Below, piece by piece: positions 39,401 through 51,005 of a DNA stretch of 64,000 nucleotides (position 1 is its first letter; every line of letters starts with the position of its first letter). The stretch comes from Climacteris rufus (Eukaryota; Chordata; Aves; Passeriformes; Climacteridae), in contig VZRZ01002003.1 of the NCBI GenBank assembly GCA_013398175.1, positions 215,505 through 279,504 on the forward strand, written 5' to 3'. The position numbers were made by a program, and so were the translations under genes. Under the pieces are notes generated by a model, which saw nothing but the letters and a program-made list of their open reading frames with translations, made no database searches and was not told the DNA's origin.

Positions 39401-42400
39401 TACACCAACTTGCTCCAGCAGATCTGCTTTAGGTTTTGCCATGAGACCAAAAGGGTCTGCCCTTTTGACCATGACTGCCCTAAAACACCTTCAGAAGAGC
39501 ATCAGCCACCCTTTGGAGCTGGGCACAGTCCATGGTGCATCAGGGTGTGAACAACAGGCATCCATCATGCAGGAAAGCAGAAAAGTGCAGAGGTTCTCCA
39601 GTGCATCTGCACAAGCAACCAGTGCTCTGACAGCCCAATTAGCAAAAAAAAAAGTACCTCTGCTCTTCAGCAGACTTACTCAGTCTGAATAAGCCCGGGT
39701 GTTCTAACAAGCAGGCTGCCCAGAGCCTGCTGCTCTGCTACTTTCTATGGCAGGAGTGAGCTTGTTTGATGATATATCTACAACAATTTTTAAAATAACA
39801 TTCTGCTTATGAATAAAACCAGTGAGGAGTCCACAGTCAGAGGAATCAATAACCTAATTAGTAATTAGTGCTAATTAGAGATTTATTAGTTCAAGCAAGT
39901 CATAAATGTTCAAGTAATGCAAAGCCACTCATGAGAATACCAATACAGCATTTAGTTAAAGCAAAATACCATGTGTACTGCTCCCCAGGATTTGAGCTTT
40001 CATTACCACAGGCTCCAATCTTTCTTCCAAACAGAAAAGACACTAATGAATGGTATACAGATTGTGTGTGAGAAGAACATCAGTTTTTATTCAGCAAGAT
40101 GAGAGAGACTTAAACCAGAATTAAAGATAAATTACATGTGAGGGATCAAGTTTTGCTCTCATTTACACTGATGTAAATCTGGAGTTGCTCTGTTAATTTC
40201 AGTTGTGTTGATTTCAATGATTGCATATTTATATTAATGATACTGAGCAAATACGAAAAGCAGTGGGGGAAAAAAAAGACTAGCATTTTTTTCTTTAGCA
40301 GACTCTAAGTGTCATCTGCTGCCTGGAATTTAACAGAGATCAGTAACTGAAATTTTGTAGTTAAAATGTTTGCATATGTCAGTTGTAATGAGTCCAACAA
40401 CTTGGTTTTGAATGTACAGCACCATTTACAATATTTCAATTCAGTGTACCGACACATCATCTTATACATCCATTTTTGCTAGAAAATAGTTACACTTTTG
40501 GACACCCATAATCTTCTGCACCTGGTATTATTGGTGCATCTGTGGAGGCAGCAATGACACTTCTTTGAAAGATAGCTACTGAGAAAACACCACCACTAAA
40601 AAACCAAACAAACAAAATCCCAAGAAAGATAAATAAATGAAATATGGTTAGAAATCAGACATCTCAGAATAAATCAGCAGATTAAAATTAATTCCAACAG
40701 AAACAAAAGTAAACCCAGGAAGATCAAAACAGAGAAGTCAAAACACTGAAGACTTCAATCCAATCAAGAAGTTTAATACTGATACTGGCACACAGAGAAA
40801 TGCTCTTGACACTGGATGAGATCCTGGGCTTGGAGATGCGGTAGAAAGAACACCAAGCCCTGCATTGCAGTTTCCCACCTCCAGCAGTGAGGGAGCTGCA
40901 GAATGAGATGGAGCTGCTGGCAGGGATGGTCTCTACCATGGCTGTGCTGCACTGGCCTGCCCATGCAGCTGTCTCAGCTGCTCTCGTGCAGCTCAGATGT
41001 CCTCAGGTGTTGCATGCTGGCAGATGAATTCCCCCCAGGAAGATCACCTGGCATTTCCCTGAGGGAGGTGCTCCTCTGGGAAATTGATGTGGGGCTACAG
41101 TATGTTTGAGGAGCTGGGATGCTGCTGGTTCCATGGTGACTTGAGGTCAGGACTATTTAAGCAAGATCCCACATGGACAAAAGTCTGTCCCTGTCTCTGA
41201 CACACGATCTCACTAGCTGTAGTTGTCTGCATGCATGTTTTCCACATGGTTCAAGCCCTCCCAGGGAGACATTCTCTCGAAGAGACACTGTGGAGGTTGA
41301 ATCAGCATCTGGGCTACCTGCTGTGTTCTTAACCATCCAGCAAAATTCTGTATGCAAACACTAGGAAGCAACAGCTCTGATGTCTTATAAACCCACTTCT
41401 CTTCTATTTTCAGTCATACAGAGCATCACTAATTGGTGTCTCACCACCAAACCAGCAGTTGCTTACCAGCAGTGTTAGGACAGTACTTTGAGAGGAGGCC
41501 AATGATCCTCAGTGCCATGATGCACCTGAAATATGGAGGCAAAGCAGACCCACAGTCATCAGTTTGATTTAACTACAGATTTGTAGACCCTGCAATTTCC
41601 CCAAGCACTGTTCCAGCAACCAGAAACAGCATCCCTCAACCTGGTCAGCCCAGCAAGAAGGCTCAAGCAGCTTTCCCCCTTTGCTCCAGTCATGGCAGAA
41701 ACAATTGTCATCCAGGGACATGCCCTTCCCAGCACCCTTCTGCCTCTGCCAGCATGTTACAGGCACCAGCAGCCAACATACACCTACACCTCCATCCTGG
41801 GCTGCCAGCAGATATTGTAGGGCATCCCCCCATGTGCCCTCCACTTTCTCTAAAGAGAAGTACCCCACAAGCTAGGTTAAACCCACGGGCCACCATGATG
41901 TCCCAGATTTTTGCAGTGTCTAGATACCTAACCATAGACAGTTTGTGGGGTTGCTGGTATAAGATTTTTCTGTGAGTTTAGTGGCTAGATATTTTTTAAA
42001 CCCCCACTAGATCACCCTCCTTAGGCTAGAAGATATCTATAAAACCCTGTCCCATATGACTAGCAGCTGTGCACGAAACATTAGCAAATATTGTGGGGTC
42101 CATCCATGACAGGTAGAGCTCACTTTGGAAATCATTGAAGTTGGTGATCTTGTAAACACTCAGAAGGAGGAAATCTGTTGTCACTAATATTCCAGCTTGC
42201 CACTCTGCTTGTTTCATTAATCTCTATACAGAGCTGTGCATAAGATTTGGGATGTATAGCTTTAGCAATCTGTTTGGTTTATGCTCTGATCTACTCTTGT
42301 GCTTAGATACCACAGCAATGGGCTACTTAAATAGAATAGCTTCATTCCTTTGTTCTTTTGAATCCCTTCTCCATATATAATGCAATTAACTGTGTTGTTA

Positions 42401-43897
42401 AGGCAGTCCAGATGGGCACCATGCTATCCTCTGTTATATCCAAATATCAACATGTTAATGATAGCATAATGTTTCATTTGGGTTTTTTTCCCCCAATTTC
42501 CTACTAACAGCAGCTTTTGAACTTAAAAAGTCTAAATAAAAAGAAAAAATCTTACAGAAACTACAGTTACATGAAGGATTTTATCAAAATGCAAAGTAAA
42601 CAGAAGCTCAGCTTACATCTGCCTCCTTTTCTGGCCAGTTCACAGGAGACGTGAGCTTTACTGTTCTCAGGTCCATGGACAAGAATATTGCCTGAAGCTG
42701 TGAAGGTTTTTGACTTCCAGCAGAGGAGAATGTTAACTCATTAGATAAATGTTGGCTGGATTCCTTGCCTTTGTACGTATGTACTTGAGGAAGGAATTGG
42801 GCATCTTATATCTGACTGGATGAAAATCATTCTGTTCCTAAAAGCTTTTTTTTTTAATTCACATGTGAACTGTCAATTATGTGATATTCTTAAAGAATTT
42901 TAATTATTTTTTGATTGTGGAAATGCAGCGTCCTTTGTGGTTGGAGACAGTTCCTACCTAAAAACCCATATAGCCTAAATATGTGAGATAAGAGGAATCA
43001 CTAAATATGGTTAAACTACAATCAAGGCTTGACCCAGTTTTGAAGTTCCATTTCCTGTTTCTCCCCTTATTTGAACAAGGGGAACATCACTTTGAATGTG
43101 ATTCAGCTCAAATACCTAAATTTAGCAATTCAGCTCACATTAGAGTAGACACCCTTCTTAGAGCAGCTGAACACTAAAGTCTCCACTGATGGCACTAACA
43201 GGAGTTCCCTCAAATAGTTTCCCAGCCAAGGAAACACACAAGACAGCTAAATGAAGCATCGTGCCTCTGCAGGAAGCACCAAGGGAACCCAGACTGCCCT
43301 GGGCATGAGAGCCAATGTCTTTCTCTGGTGCATCTACCAAAGGCCATGGACATACATGAGAGGGAGATAATTTACAGCAAGAATGTGACTTAAGCAGGCT
43401 GAATCCTGTTGGAAGACCCTAGCTCTCTATCCTGCTTTACAGAGAAGCAGATCCCTTAAATTAGGTGGTGACAATACCTCTGGATGGAGAGTTTTCTTTT
43501 TTTGTTTTTTTCTTGTAAGTTCTGCCAGTGCTGTAATCAACCTACAGGAACTGCAGGAAAATTCTTATTTTCCCTGTCTTTACCCATGTTGCTCCACAAA
43601 TCAGAACAATCCAGCAGTGCCTTAGCTCCCTCTGAATGACAGAGTAGTCACAAATTTTAATCCTCAGTATTATTGTTCACTGATGTTTTTACCATCTGGT
43701 AGCTCTTGGTGCCTAGTGGCTGTGCCCACTTGCCATCTCCCATCTTCCTCCCTGAAGAAGCCCAGAAGATAAGGGTCTAATGTGCATGTCTCAAAAACTG
43801 ACAGCCAGATAGTCATGGAGCCAACCAAGGACTGGCAGTAAGAACACGCTGTGCATTGGGCAAAAATGATCGGGTTTTGGCTGGAGAAGGGGGTTAC
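36481..43897. other. Unique intergenic DNA, no gene seen
   Basis: Over 7 kb without a recognised gene or mobile element. Notable items are a poly-T run at about 36969-36978, an imperfect 28-bp tandem duplication at 39229-39280, and G+C-richer patches near 38990-39470, 40850-41110 and 41580-41900 whose open frames (up to 108 codons, both strands) overlap each other and resemble nothing known. A TATA-like TATAAAACC occurs at about 42039 without other LTR marks. Confidence 0.55.
39229..39280 (+). repeat. Imperfect tandem duplication, period 28 bp
   Basis: CTCATCAGGTAGGTAGTGA at 39229 recurs 28 bp later as CTAATCAGGTAGGCGGTGA, with three differences in 19 bases. A small decayed duplication. Confidence 0.7.
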
Positions 43898-44018
43898 CTT
43901 TTGTGAACAAAGGAGACAGGAAAATCTGTATATGCTACAGTTCAGAATGGAGGTCAAGCAGAGGGAGGAGGAAGTGGAGGAAGTGAAGGCAGTGGCTTTG
44001 CTTTGCTCCCTAGTTATA
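43898..44018 (-). repeat. Dispersed repeat, copy A
   Basis: This segment matches 50901-51005 in the same orientation. The first 66 bp differ at six positions, all transitions (about 9%), and the two share 'agtggctttgctttgct' near the end. Copy A has 18 bases more in a G/A-rich part. On the minus strand both copies read a related peptide (LNCSI-Y/H-RFSC-L/F-LCSQK), and the length difference keeps frame. Three of the six substitutions change the residue, so there is no sign of selection on protein. It is probably part of an unclassified interspersed repeat, and may belong to the LTR element directly downstream. Confidence 0.75.
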
Positions 44019-44270
44019 TAATATAGGTATATAGGTAGGGCAGCACTTTTCTGGGACAAATATCCTTGTTCTGGCTCCCAGAGATAAGAACAATTCCGTA
44101 CAGCACAAGTACAGGAATGAGATTAAAGAGTGGACACGGACTGTAGGGAGGGATCAAGACAACCAAAGCCTTCCAAACCCATTTCCAGAAAGGTCTAGAA
44201 GAAAAAACTGTGCATGATAACTAATTTGCATCAAAAGCCCCAGAGTGAGGAAACCTATCTAGAAAAGGTA

Positions 44271-44363
44271 CCCCCACAAAGCCTAGCACTGACAGGACCC
44301 TTGACACTCCACCAGCTGGATTGATGCTGGAGCCAGGACTGGTGATCATCTTTCCTCCCTCCC
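44271..44363 (+). repeat. 93-bp duplicated block, left copy
   Basis: Bases 44271-44363 recur at 44388-44480 (offset 117) with one substitution (T/C in GCTGGATTG/GCTGGACTG). The copies are separated only by the CCCT tract and the single undetermined base. Confidence 0.95.
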
Positions 44364-44386
44364 TCCCTCCCTCCCTCCCTCCGTCC
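44356..44386 (+). repeat. (CCCT)n microsatellite
   Basis: About seven CCCT units within a pure pyrimidine run, ending in CCGTCC before the N. Such homopyrimidine DNA can form triplex structures and is prone to slippage and sequencing failure. Confidence 0.9.
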
Positions 44387-44387
44387 N
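44387..44387. other. Undetermined base N
   Basis: The only ambiguous base in the window. It sits between the CCCT tract and the second copy of the 93-bp block, which suggests an assembly join. Confidence 0.98.
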
Positions 44388-44480
44388 CCCCCACAAAGCC
44401 TAGCACTGACAGGACCCTTGACACTCCACCAGCTGGACTGATGCTGGAGCCAGGACTGGTGATCATCTTTCCTCCCTCCC
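44388..44480 (+). repeat. 93-bp duplicated block, right copy
   Basis: Second copy of 44271-44363 with one difference. It is followed by a different pyrimidine-rich continuation that leads into the poly(A)-signal part of the element. Confidence 0.95.
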
Positions 44481-44585
44481 TTCCTTCCTTTCTCCCTCTC
44501 TCCCTGCCTCCTTCCTCCCTCTGTCCCTTTAATCTTTCTCTCTTTCACTCTACTTATTCTCTACCTATCTCTCTCTTTCTTTTGC
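44466..44585 (+). repeat. Polypyrimidine tract, about 120 nt
   Basis: Almost unbroken C/T sequence (CCTT, CTTT and TCTC variants) with few purines. It may be expanded microsatellite DNA inside the LTR. Confidence 0.85.
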
Positions 44586-44784
44586 TGTTTCTATTCAAAA
44601 TCCACCGTTGTGTGTTTATGCTAGAAGATAAGGAACTAACTGATGTCAATTTTGATGCCAAGTATACCATTTACTAATAAACCTTTGCAAGTTTTTGTGG
44701 ACCCTCTGACTTTTGTTGTTTCTTTTTGACTACGGGCATCTGTGAATCTTGGGTGTTCCCTTCTCTTCAGGATGGGACACCACA

Positions 44785-45939
44785 CTCTTCATCCCTTCTT
44801 TTGGAGCTGGGAAGGGCTGTGATATAAATTGGTTGTTGACAGTGCCAGCGATATTTCAAAATGTCTAGCTAGAAAACACATTGGCTCAGCCTCTTTTCTC
44901 CCTTCCAAGCATCCTTTCTAATCATAAGCATAGATATCAAGTACAGATACATTATCAGAAAGCCTTACAAGCAGGAGGCTGATATGTATATTAAAACTCC
45001 AGTCAGAAAGAGCCTAACATGAAAGTTCAGTCATCAGTTTTTCTGTTAAATTACTGAGTTGTTTGACCGCTTTCTTCTTTCTCCCACCCAACCCCCAGTT
45101 TCAAAATACCAAAAGCAATTAGAGCACATTGCAGGCTAAATCACTTGTTAAATTTCAGGTTTTAAGTCAAAGTCAATTCTGAATTATTGCAAGCCAAAAC
45201 GTACCTTAATTACAGTAAAGCTTAGGGCACTTAACTGGTCCTAGTTGCCAGATTTCAGGAGGATTATTGCTATTACAAAACAGAGCAGCAATACAGCAAG
45301 GCAAGACACTGATAACTTCCCAAGTGGGATGTGAAAAGAAATGGATTTTTCCAACAGTTGAAATAGAGAATATGATGCTATACTACATTTATAATGATTG
45401 GTAAATCAAACTCTGCATTTAACTCTCTGAGTAGATTTCAGGTGGGCACAGAAATTCACTTCAGGTTATTCTCCTCTTCCCTCTAAATGAATTGACAGCC
45501 TGAGGGGAAATCCTCTACCTGTCTGACACTAATGCAGACTTTCCTAACTAATACTTTTCACCTGTGACAGTCACAGGTCAATTGCAGCGCTTGGCATCTG
45601 GGATAGAGATGGGAGTAAACCAACATTTTCACAGTGGGAGAATAAATAAGTCTGTTGCTGTGATCACCCCTCATGTTTTGTGTGCTAGAAGGGCTTCTCG
45701 CTCTTAGATATTAGCTGAGGGGCCATTAAGTAAACAATAAAAAAAAGTGTTGTCTTCTTCCTGCCCCCCTAAGCGAGGGTGGCGACTCCAGCATTGTAGC
45801 TGGAGCCAAGTCTCAGGTGAATTTTAATCCTTCATTATTCAGTACATACTGTTTTTTCCCTTTCCCTCTAAAATGACAGTCATGCTGTTAAGCATAATAA
45901 TTGTTCATGAGTGAGCACTGCTTTTTGTCCCTCTTGATT
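44785..45939. other. Unique intergenic DNA, no gene seen
   Basis: A+T-rich sequence with a 19-bp palindrome at 45560-45578. No frame and no repeat family. Confidence 0.6.
45560..45578. repeat. 19-bp palindrome ACCTGTGAC-A-GTCACAGGT
   Basis: Perfect 9-bp arms around one A. Each arm has an ACCTGT core, the E2-box type bound by ZEB/SNAI proteins, and the right edge forms AGGTCA (45575-45580), a nuclear-receptor half-site. Function is unknown. Confidence 0.85.
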
Positions 45940-46500
45940 TTGCCTCTAAGGCAGGCTTCTTACTCCACCGAGGTCAAGGGTCACCTGCTAAATCATGCAT
46001 ACCCACAATCCCTGGTGAATTATGCAGTTGACAAACTGCCGCTAATGATTAGTACAACCTGCATTAAAACCCTGGCACTAAATTGATATTACTTGAGTGA
46101 TGGATTACACCTCTAATGAGCGGATTATTGCCACAAGTGACCTTGTCGGCTGAAAGAGTGTTTCAATATAACTAACATCTCTCACATTCTCGTGTCACAG
46201 CAGTTCTAAAAAAATATTCTGTCTCCTTTTTGATTTTTTTTTTTTTTATTCCAACACTGCTTTCTAGTCCCTCAAACAAACGGGTAATCTGTAAACAGTA
46301 CCTCTAATGGGATTAGTCATTATACTGCACCCCAATTAGTACAACTTCATGCCTCTGAAATACCAAGTGCAAAAAAGATCGTTTATTCAGATGAAAACTG
46401 CCGTTTTTATTTTTTCCTGTTTTTCTGAACATTGAAGTCCACTTGCAAGCACATTGCCTCACTGCTGAAGGGATCGCACAGCCCTGAGATATCACTTAAT
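45940..46500. promoter_or_regulatory. Candidate enhancer: DR1 site plus homeodomain site cluster
   Basis: Sequence shows AGGTCA-A-GGGTCA at 45971-45983, a DR1 element of the kind bound by RXR heterodimers, HNF4 and COUP-TF. It also shows TAATGATTA at 46043-46051, GGATTA (OTX/PITX type) at 46102-46107 and 46122-46127, TAAT at 46114-46117, and ATTAGT at 46335-46340. Two longer words each occur twice in the same orientation: ATTAGTACAAC at 46048 and 46335, and ACCTCTAATG at 46109 and 46300. There is no repeat family and no frame. CpG is somewhat less depleted than nearby. This is what known vertebrate developmental enhancers look like, but conservation and activity are inferred and not shown. 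Confidence 0.4.
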
Positions 46501-49500
46501 TTGTTGCTCTTTTATGAAGAAAAAGATGAAATTGTGTCTGTGGACTTCAGTGCTCTTTCAGAAAAAGTCATCACTGCCTAATCGTATTGATGGTACAGAG
46601 CGTGGTCAGAGCATCTTCTTTATCAAAATGTTCAGCTGGAGTTGATCACCTGCCCCACTTGATCACCCAGGGTCAGTCACCCTGATCTTCCGAACAGGGA
46701 GCTTGTGTTCTGTACGTGCTTGTGAGCACTGGAGAAGCGTGTCCAGCTACCCTGGTGTTTTATCGGGCGTGGTTCAGACGGCAGTGCTGCTGCTCGCCAG
46801 CGTCCAAGTGGTGGTTAATTCACCAGGAGGGAGGAAACACGTTTTACTAAATGTTTCACCAAAAAAGAAATCCCTCCTGCAAAGGGACTGTGCTGAAGCT
46901 GAAGCCGCAGTCTGTCTGTGGAGTTAATAGACCCCTCGTGGAGCCTCCTCACGCCTTTGTCTGGACACAGTTAGTGGTGTATTCACAACTGCCTGTCACG
47001 CTACACAAGTGCAGATGAGGCTGGAGGGGACCGTATATTGATGGAATTAATTGAGCATAAGCCATGCTGACTGGCGGGGAAAATCACATGAAAGAAACAA
47101 AACACACGTGCCTGGCCATTTCTGTGTTCTAACAAAGAATGAGCAGCTACAAACAAATAAAAATCATGGTGGAGGATGTCAGCACAAGCTCTTTATTATC
47201 AGTGGCGTTTCATTCCCCGAGGGACCCACACACCCCTCAAAAGCAAGAATCATTCCCCCAAAGTCAGACGCGTTATATCAGAGAAAATTCACTTTAAATA
47301 AATGCAATATTAAGTCCTGTGACAGCCTCTGACAGGGTCAGATTCAATCTCCCAGTCCATATTGCTTCCCTCTGACTGCAGCCTCTGCCTTCCCCACTCT
47401 TCCCTGCCTCCACCCTGCACGCTATCTAATACATTTGATGTTCTGCAAAATGAGGAAAAACCCTAGTGCTATAGCTATAATGAGAATGTGTTCTCGGGAT
47501 GCCCATTAATTAATCCTGGGAGACCTCTGCTCCCTCGTGCCGTACCGTTAAAGCTGCAGGCAGCTCAGATGCTCTTCCTGGCAGTTCCCAGGGATGCAGC
47601 AAAAGTGAAGAGGAGGGTTTGCAGGGCACTCTGAGGCAATGGCTCTGCACACCCTGCTTCTCTCTGCCCACTCGAGCCCTTGACTGGGCACATCCAGCCC
47701 ATGCTTGCTTAATTGGCCGTCTGGCCCGGCAGCGTAACAACAGTGTTGGCTGCTTCTCTCCCACTGCAGGGTGTGAGAGGGAAAAGGTACAATGGGTTGG
47801 TCTTGAGATGTTATACCAAACGTCAAGGCCAGGCAGATCACCCTGTGCACATGACAGCTAGCCCAAAAATAGCAAAGGCAGCAGGAGTCAGAGTCACCTA
47901 ATGAGCCTCCTCTTACTTCAGCAGGTGTTCATGTTACAGGCAAGGCCAACGATCTAACACTACAGAGGCCTCTGCTTCTTTTTTTTTTTTAACATTCCCA
48001 GCTCCCAGGTATGCTTTGGGACAGCTCCACAGAAACAGAAAAAAAAGTCATGTCTTGAAGCTGACAGACACATTCATACTAATATTGCCACAGAAAATCT
48101 AGCAGGGGAAGGAAGTGAAAAGGGGGGAAAAGAAAATATATTAAAAAAAATAAATCCCCAGGAAAGTACCGAGTGACACCCAGCTTAATTTCCTGTTTTT
48201 CATAGAAGAAGTTAGCAAAACAACACAGTAATATCCTGTCATCCCCTCTGCTGTGATTACAGCATTTACAATAGCTATGAGAAGTATCCACAGGCAGCAA
48301 CAGGATTTGCAAGGATGCCAAGAATGAGACAACTCTGTCACCTTAGGCTGGCATCAGTGACATCAAACATAAAGTGGCTGTCACGTGCATTAGCAAACTC
48401 ATGCGTGATCATTCTTCTGGTAGACTATGGGAGAATGGTGCTGCAGGCTCCACAACAAATCATGGAAATGCAGAGGCGGGTGAAGCGATTTGAGGCAAGG
48501 CCACCTTCCTGCTGGCCAAGACCTGCAGTGCCAACTTCACAAATTACAATGAGTCAAATTGCCTCTTGCCCTACTAAACTACCTTTCATCTGTCCACCTG
48601 CAAATTAATCCTTCCTGTTCATCAATGTAAACCAAGAAATATTCTGTTCTTAGAGTCAAGAGGCCATTTCGGACAATGCACAAAACTGATGACAAAGTTT
48701 GCACTCTTTCCAAGTATGAGTTCAGTATGAAAATGGCATCTGTAGCTTCTCTCTCTCTCTGCTGCCTGGTGTGAAGCCTGAATGCATTCCAAAATTATAA
48801 AGAAAACATATACAGTCATTTTTTTCTTCTTCTCTCCAGCTCTTTTCCATTCAGAGTCAGCAGGGAACGGACTTTGTTTGTACTTATTTATAATTGTGGT
48901 ATATTGAGGAATGTTCAGAGATGTGTTTTACATCTCATCTCAGAAGTCCATGTCTATTTTGATCTTTTCCAAGCGTAGATCAGCTATGTCTCTGCTTGCT
49001 CAGAAAGATTTATATCCTGCAAACATGAACTCTGCTCTGGGGTACAGAGGTGCTTTCCTGTGGAATTCAGGTATTATTGGCCAGAAGTAGAACATTTTGG
49101 CTATCCTGCTCCTTCCAGTGAATTAGCCATTGCCTGGTTTCTGTTTGCTTGGAGATGTGGCCCAACACCTGCTATGTTCTATTATGTTAAATAGTTTGCT
49201 AGAGTAATTCGCTTTTGGCAGAAAATTGCAGAGATGGGTGCTCTGTGCTGAAACAATTGTGCTGCCTACTTAGCACATATTGCCCTAATATTTTTATGGC
49301 TATGTATACAGAGGAGGGCTACTCAAATATTTTCCATAGAAAAACAGTTTACTGACGGTTTCCATAACATGCTGCTTCTTTCCAAGGAAAATTTTACTAC
49401 TGGCTGAGAAACTAAACAACTGAAAACTAGTGGGCTTTTAGTCTTGGGGCAGTAACCAAAAAAATGTTAATTAAAAAAATGTAGAAATGGTGATGCAGAC

Positions 49501-50900
49501 AGCAGAACAGCTTTTCATGCAGGAAAGCTTTATAAAACAATCAATGTTTTAAAAGACGTGTAGTTTTTATGCTCCTCTTTTATGTACAGGGCTTTTCTGA
49601 CCCACTTCATCCATAATATGTGGCAAGCAAAAACCTACCACGATGCAATCAAGAGAAGACAGGATGACACAATGAGTACACAAATACTTGAAAGATTAGT
49701 CACCAGTGAGAGAGAGAAATTACAATGCTACCTTTATTAACTCTTCCAAAGCAATTCTAAGATATAGGAAGTCTTTCTGGAGGTGTCTCTCCTGGAGTTC
49801 TTTTAACAAAAGGACAGTCCCTGCTTCTACTTTAAAAAATAATAAACAGTTGCATACTCTCCTAGATATGAAGGAATTACTTATGGGCACTGAAGACTTT
49901 AGAAACATCAGGCAAATAAAGGAAACTCAGAACATGCTCTTTCTGTATTGCCTCATTTTGGAGTTCAGAAGAAACTAAAGACAATTCTTCTCACAGACCT
50001 GAGTTGGCAATCCTGGAACTATTTAGGATGATAAAAAGCAGTAGAAGAAGACATAGTTTGCTGAAGCTAAGAAGCATTTTAGCTTTTCTTACAATTCATT
50101 TGCTTAATTTCCCATGGTTGTAGAAGCACTAGTGTTTGAGGCACTCTGTATTAAGCGCACAGATTCAAGCCAGGAAATCATAAAAACCATGAACCGCTGT
50201 GGTTATGTTCAAATCCAACAGGTTGGGGCATCATTTTCCCTATTACACTAATATACTAAAAACGCACACTGAAATCCTACACTGGAAGAGCAACTAGATG
50301 ACCAAGACTTTTTCATCTACACTTTCTCTGGTTCCAGATTTCTGTGGTTTTGTTATTACAAATTATTTTAGGCATTATTTTTCCTGTAACAATGAACATA
50401 CTTGACCTCTGTTTTAATCACTGAGAGACACAACCAGGCTAATATTGTCATAGATTAAGTAATTGAAACACTTCGCCTTCAACTGTGGTGATATCCCAGG
50501 AGATTACCTCTTGTGCTGGGTTGTATCACTTAGACTACATAGCTCCTATACACTTTTCCTCTTTTGCAGGAACAAAGTAAAATACTGACTAAAATAAATG
50601 AAAATAAAATAAGAAGATTAAAAAAAAAAAAAAAAAAAGGAGGGGAGTCGAACTGTAAGGCTTTTTCTTATTAAGCTTTTAAATTTTTCAATTGTCTTTC
50701 TTCTTATGACTGTCAACCATGCCAGCTATTCAGAGACCACACCACTATGAACTCCATGATTATACGCCTTGGAGACTAGAAAGGGCTAATAGGGTCCTCA
50801 CATTTGGATGAAACTGTGGTACTCTTAACCTTGATGAATAGTCTGGTTTTGGTCTACATCCACCAATTAAGTCATCTAACATCAAGAACAACTCCATGAT
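46501..50900. other. Unique intergenic DNA, no gene seen
   Basis: The first part (46600-47050) is unusually rich in CpG for this window and may belong to the neighbouring enhancer candidate. A G+C-richer patch at 47510-47880 has overlapping frames up to 100 codons on both strands but no family. A 19-base poly-A lies at 50620-50638. The remainder is A+T-rich. Confidence 0.55.
50620..50638 (+). repeat. Poly-A run (19) with A-rich upstream
   Basis: Nineteen A preceded by about 30 bp of AAAT-type sequence. It could be a retroposed tail, but no gene-like sequence is recognisable upstream. Confidence 0.85.
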
Positions 50901-51005
50901 CTTTTGTGAACAAAGGAAACAGGAAAACCTATGTATGCTACAGTTCAGAGTGGAAGTCAAGCAGAGCTTGAAGGAAGTGGCTTTGCTTTGCTGCATAGAG
51001 TTATA
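50901..51005 (-). repeat. Dispersed repeat, copy B
   Basis: Partner of 43898-44018. Its flanks on both sides do not match those of copy A, so the shared block is about 105-120 bp. It lies 7 kb away in the same orientation with about 9% divergence over the best-aligned part, so it is not a recent duplication. Confidence 0.75.

Larger units (their letters stand above)
44067..44784 (+). mobile_element. Candidate LTR with internal microsatellite, plus strand
   Basis: A poly(A) signal AATAAA at 44676-44681 is followed by a T/G-rich stretch, as in an LTR R-U5 junction. The element seems to begin TGTTCTGG (44067) and end ACACCACA (44784), that is TG...CA. I recall similar sequence as a bird LTR but could not check. 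No clean target duplication is visible, so both ends are tentative. Inside are a (CCCT)n tract, an N, a 93-bp duplicated block and a 120-nt polypyrimidine tract. No viral coding sequence adjoins, so if this is an LTR it is solo. A repeat-library comparison would settle the family. Confidence 0.5.

Noticed and set aside
43670..44059. 129-codon minus-strand frame as a gene
   Set aside because: It overlaps the dispersed repeat, and the repeat's other copy shows neutral-type change. No domain is visible.
44221..44677. Proline/serine- or glycine/arginine-rich frames across the CCCT tract
   Set aside because: They are translations of the microsatellite and the 93-bp duplication, and they read through an undetermined base.
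50590..50640. Processed pseudogene ending in the 19-base poly-A
   Set aside because: No gene-like sequence, poly(A) signal in the right place or flanking duplication could be made out upstream.
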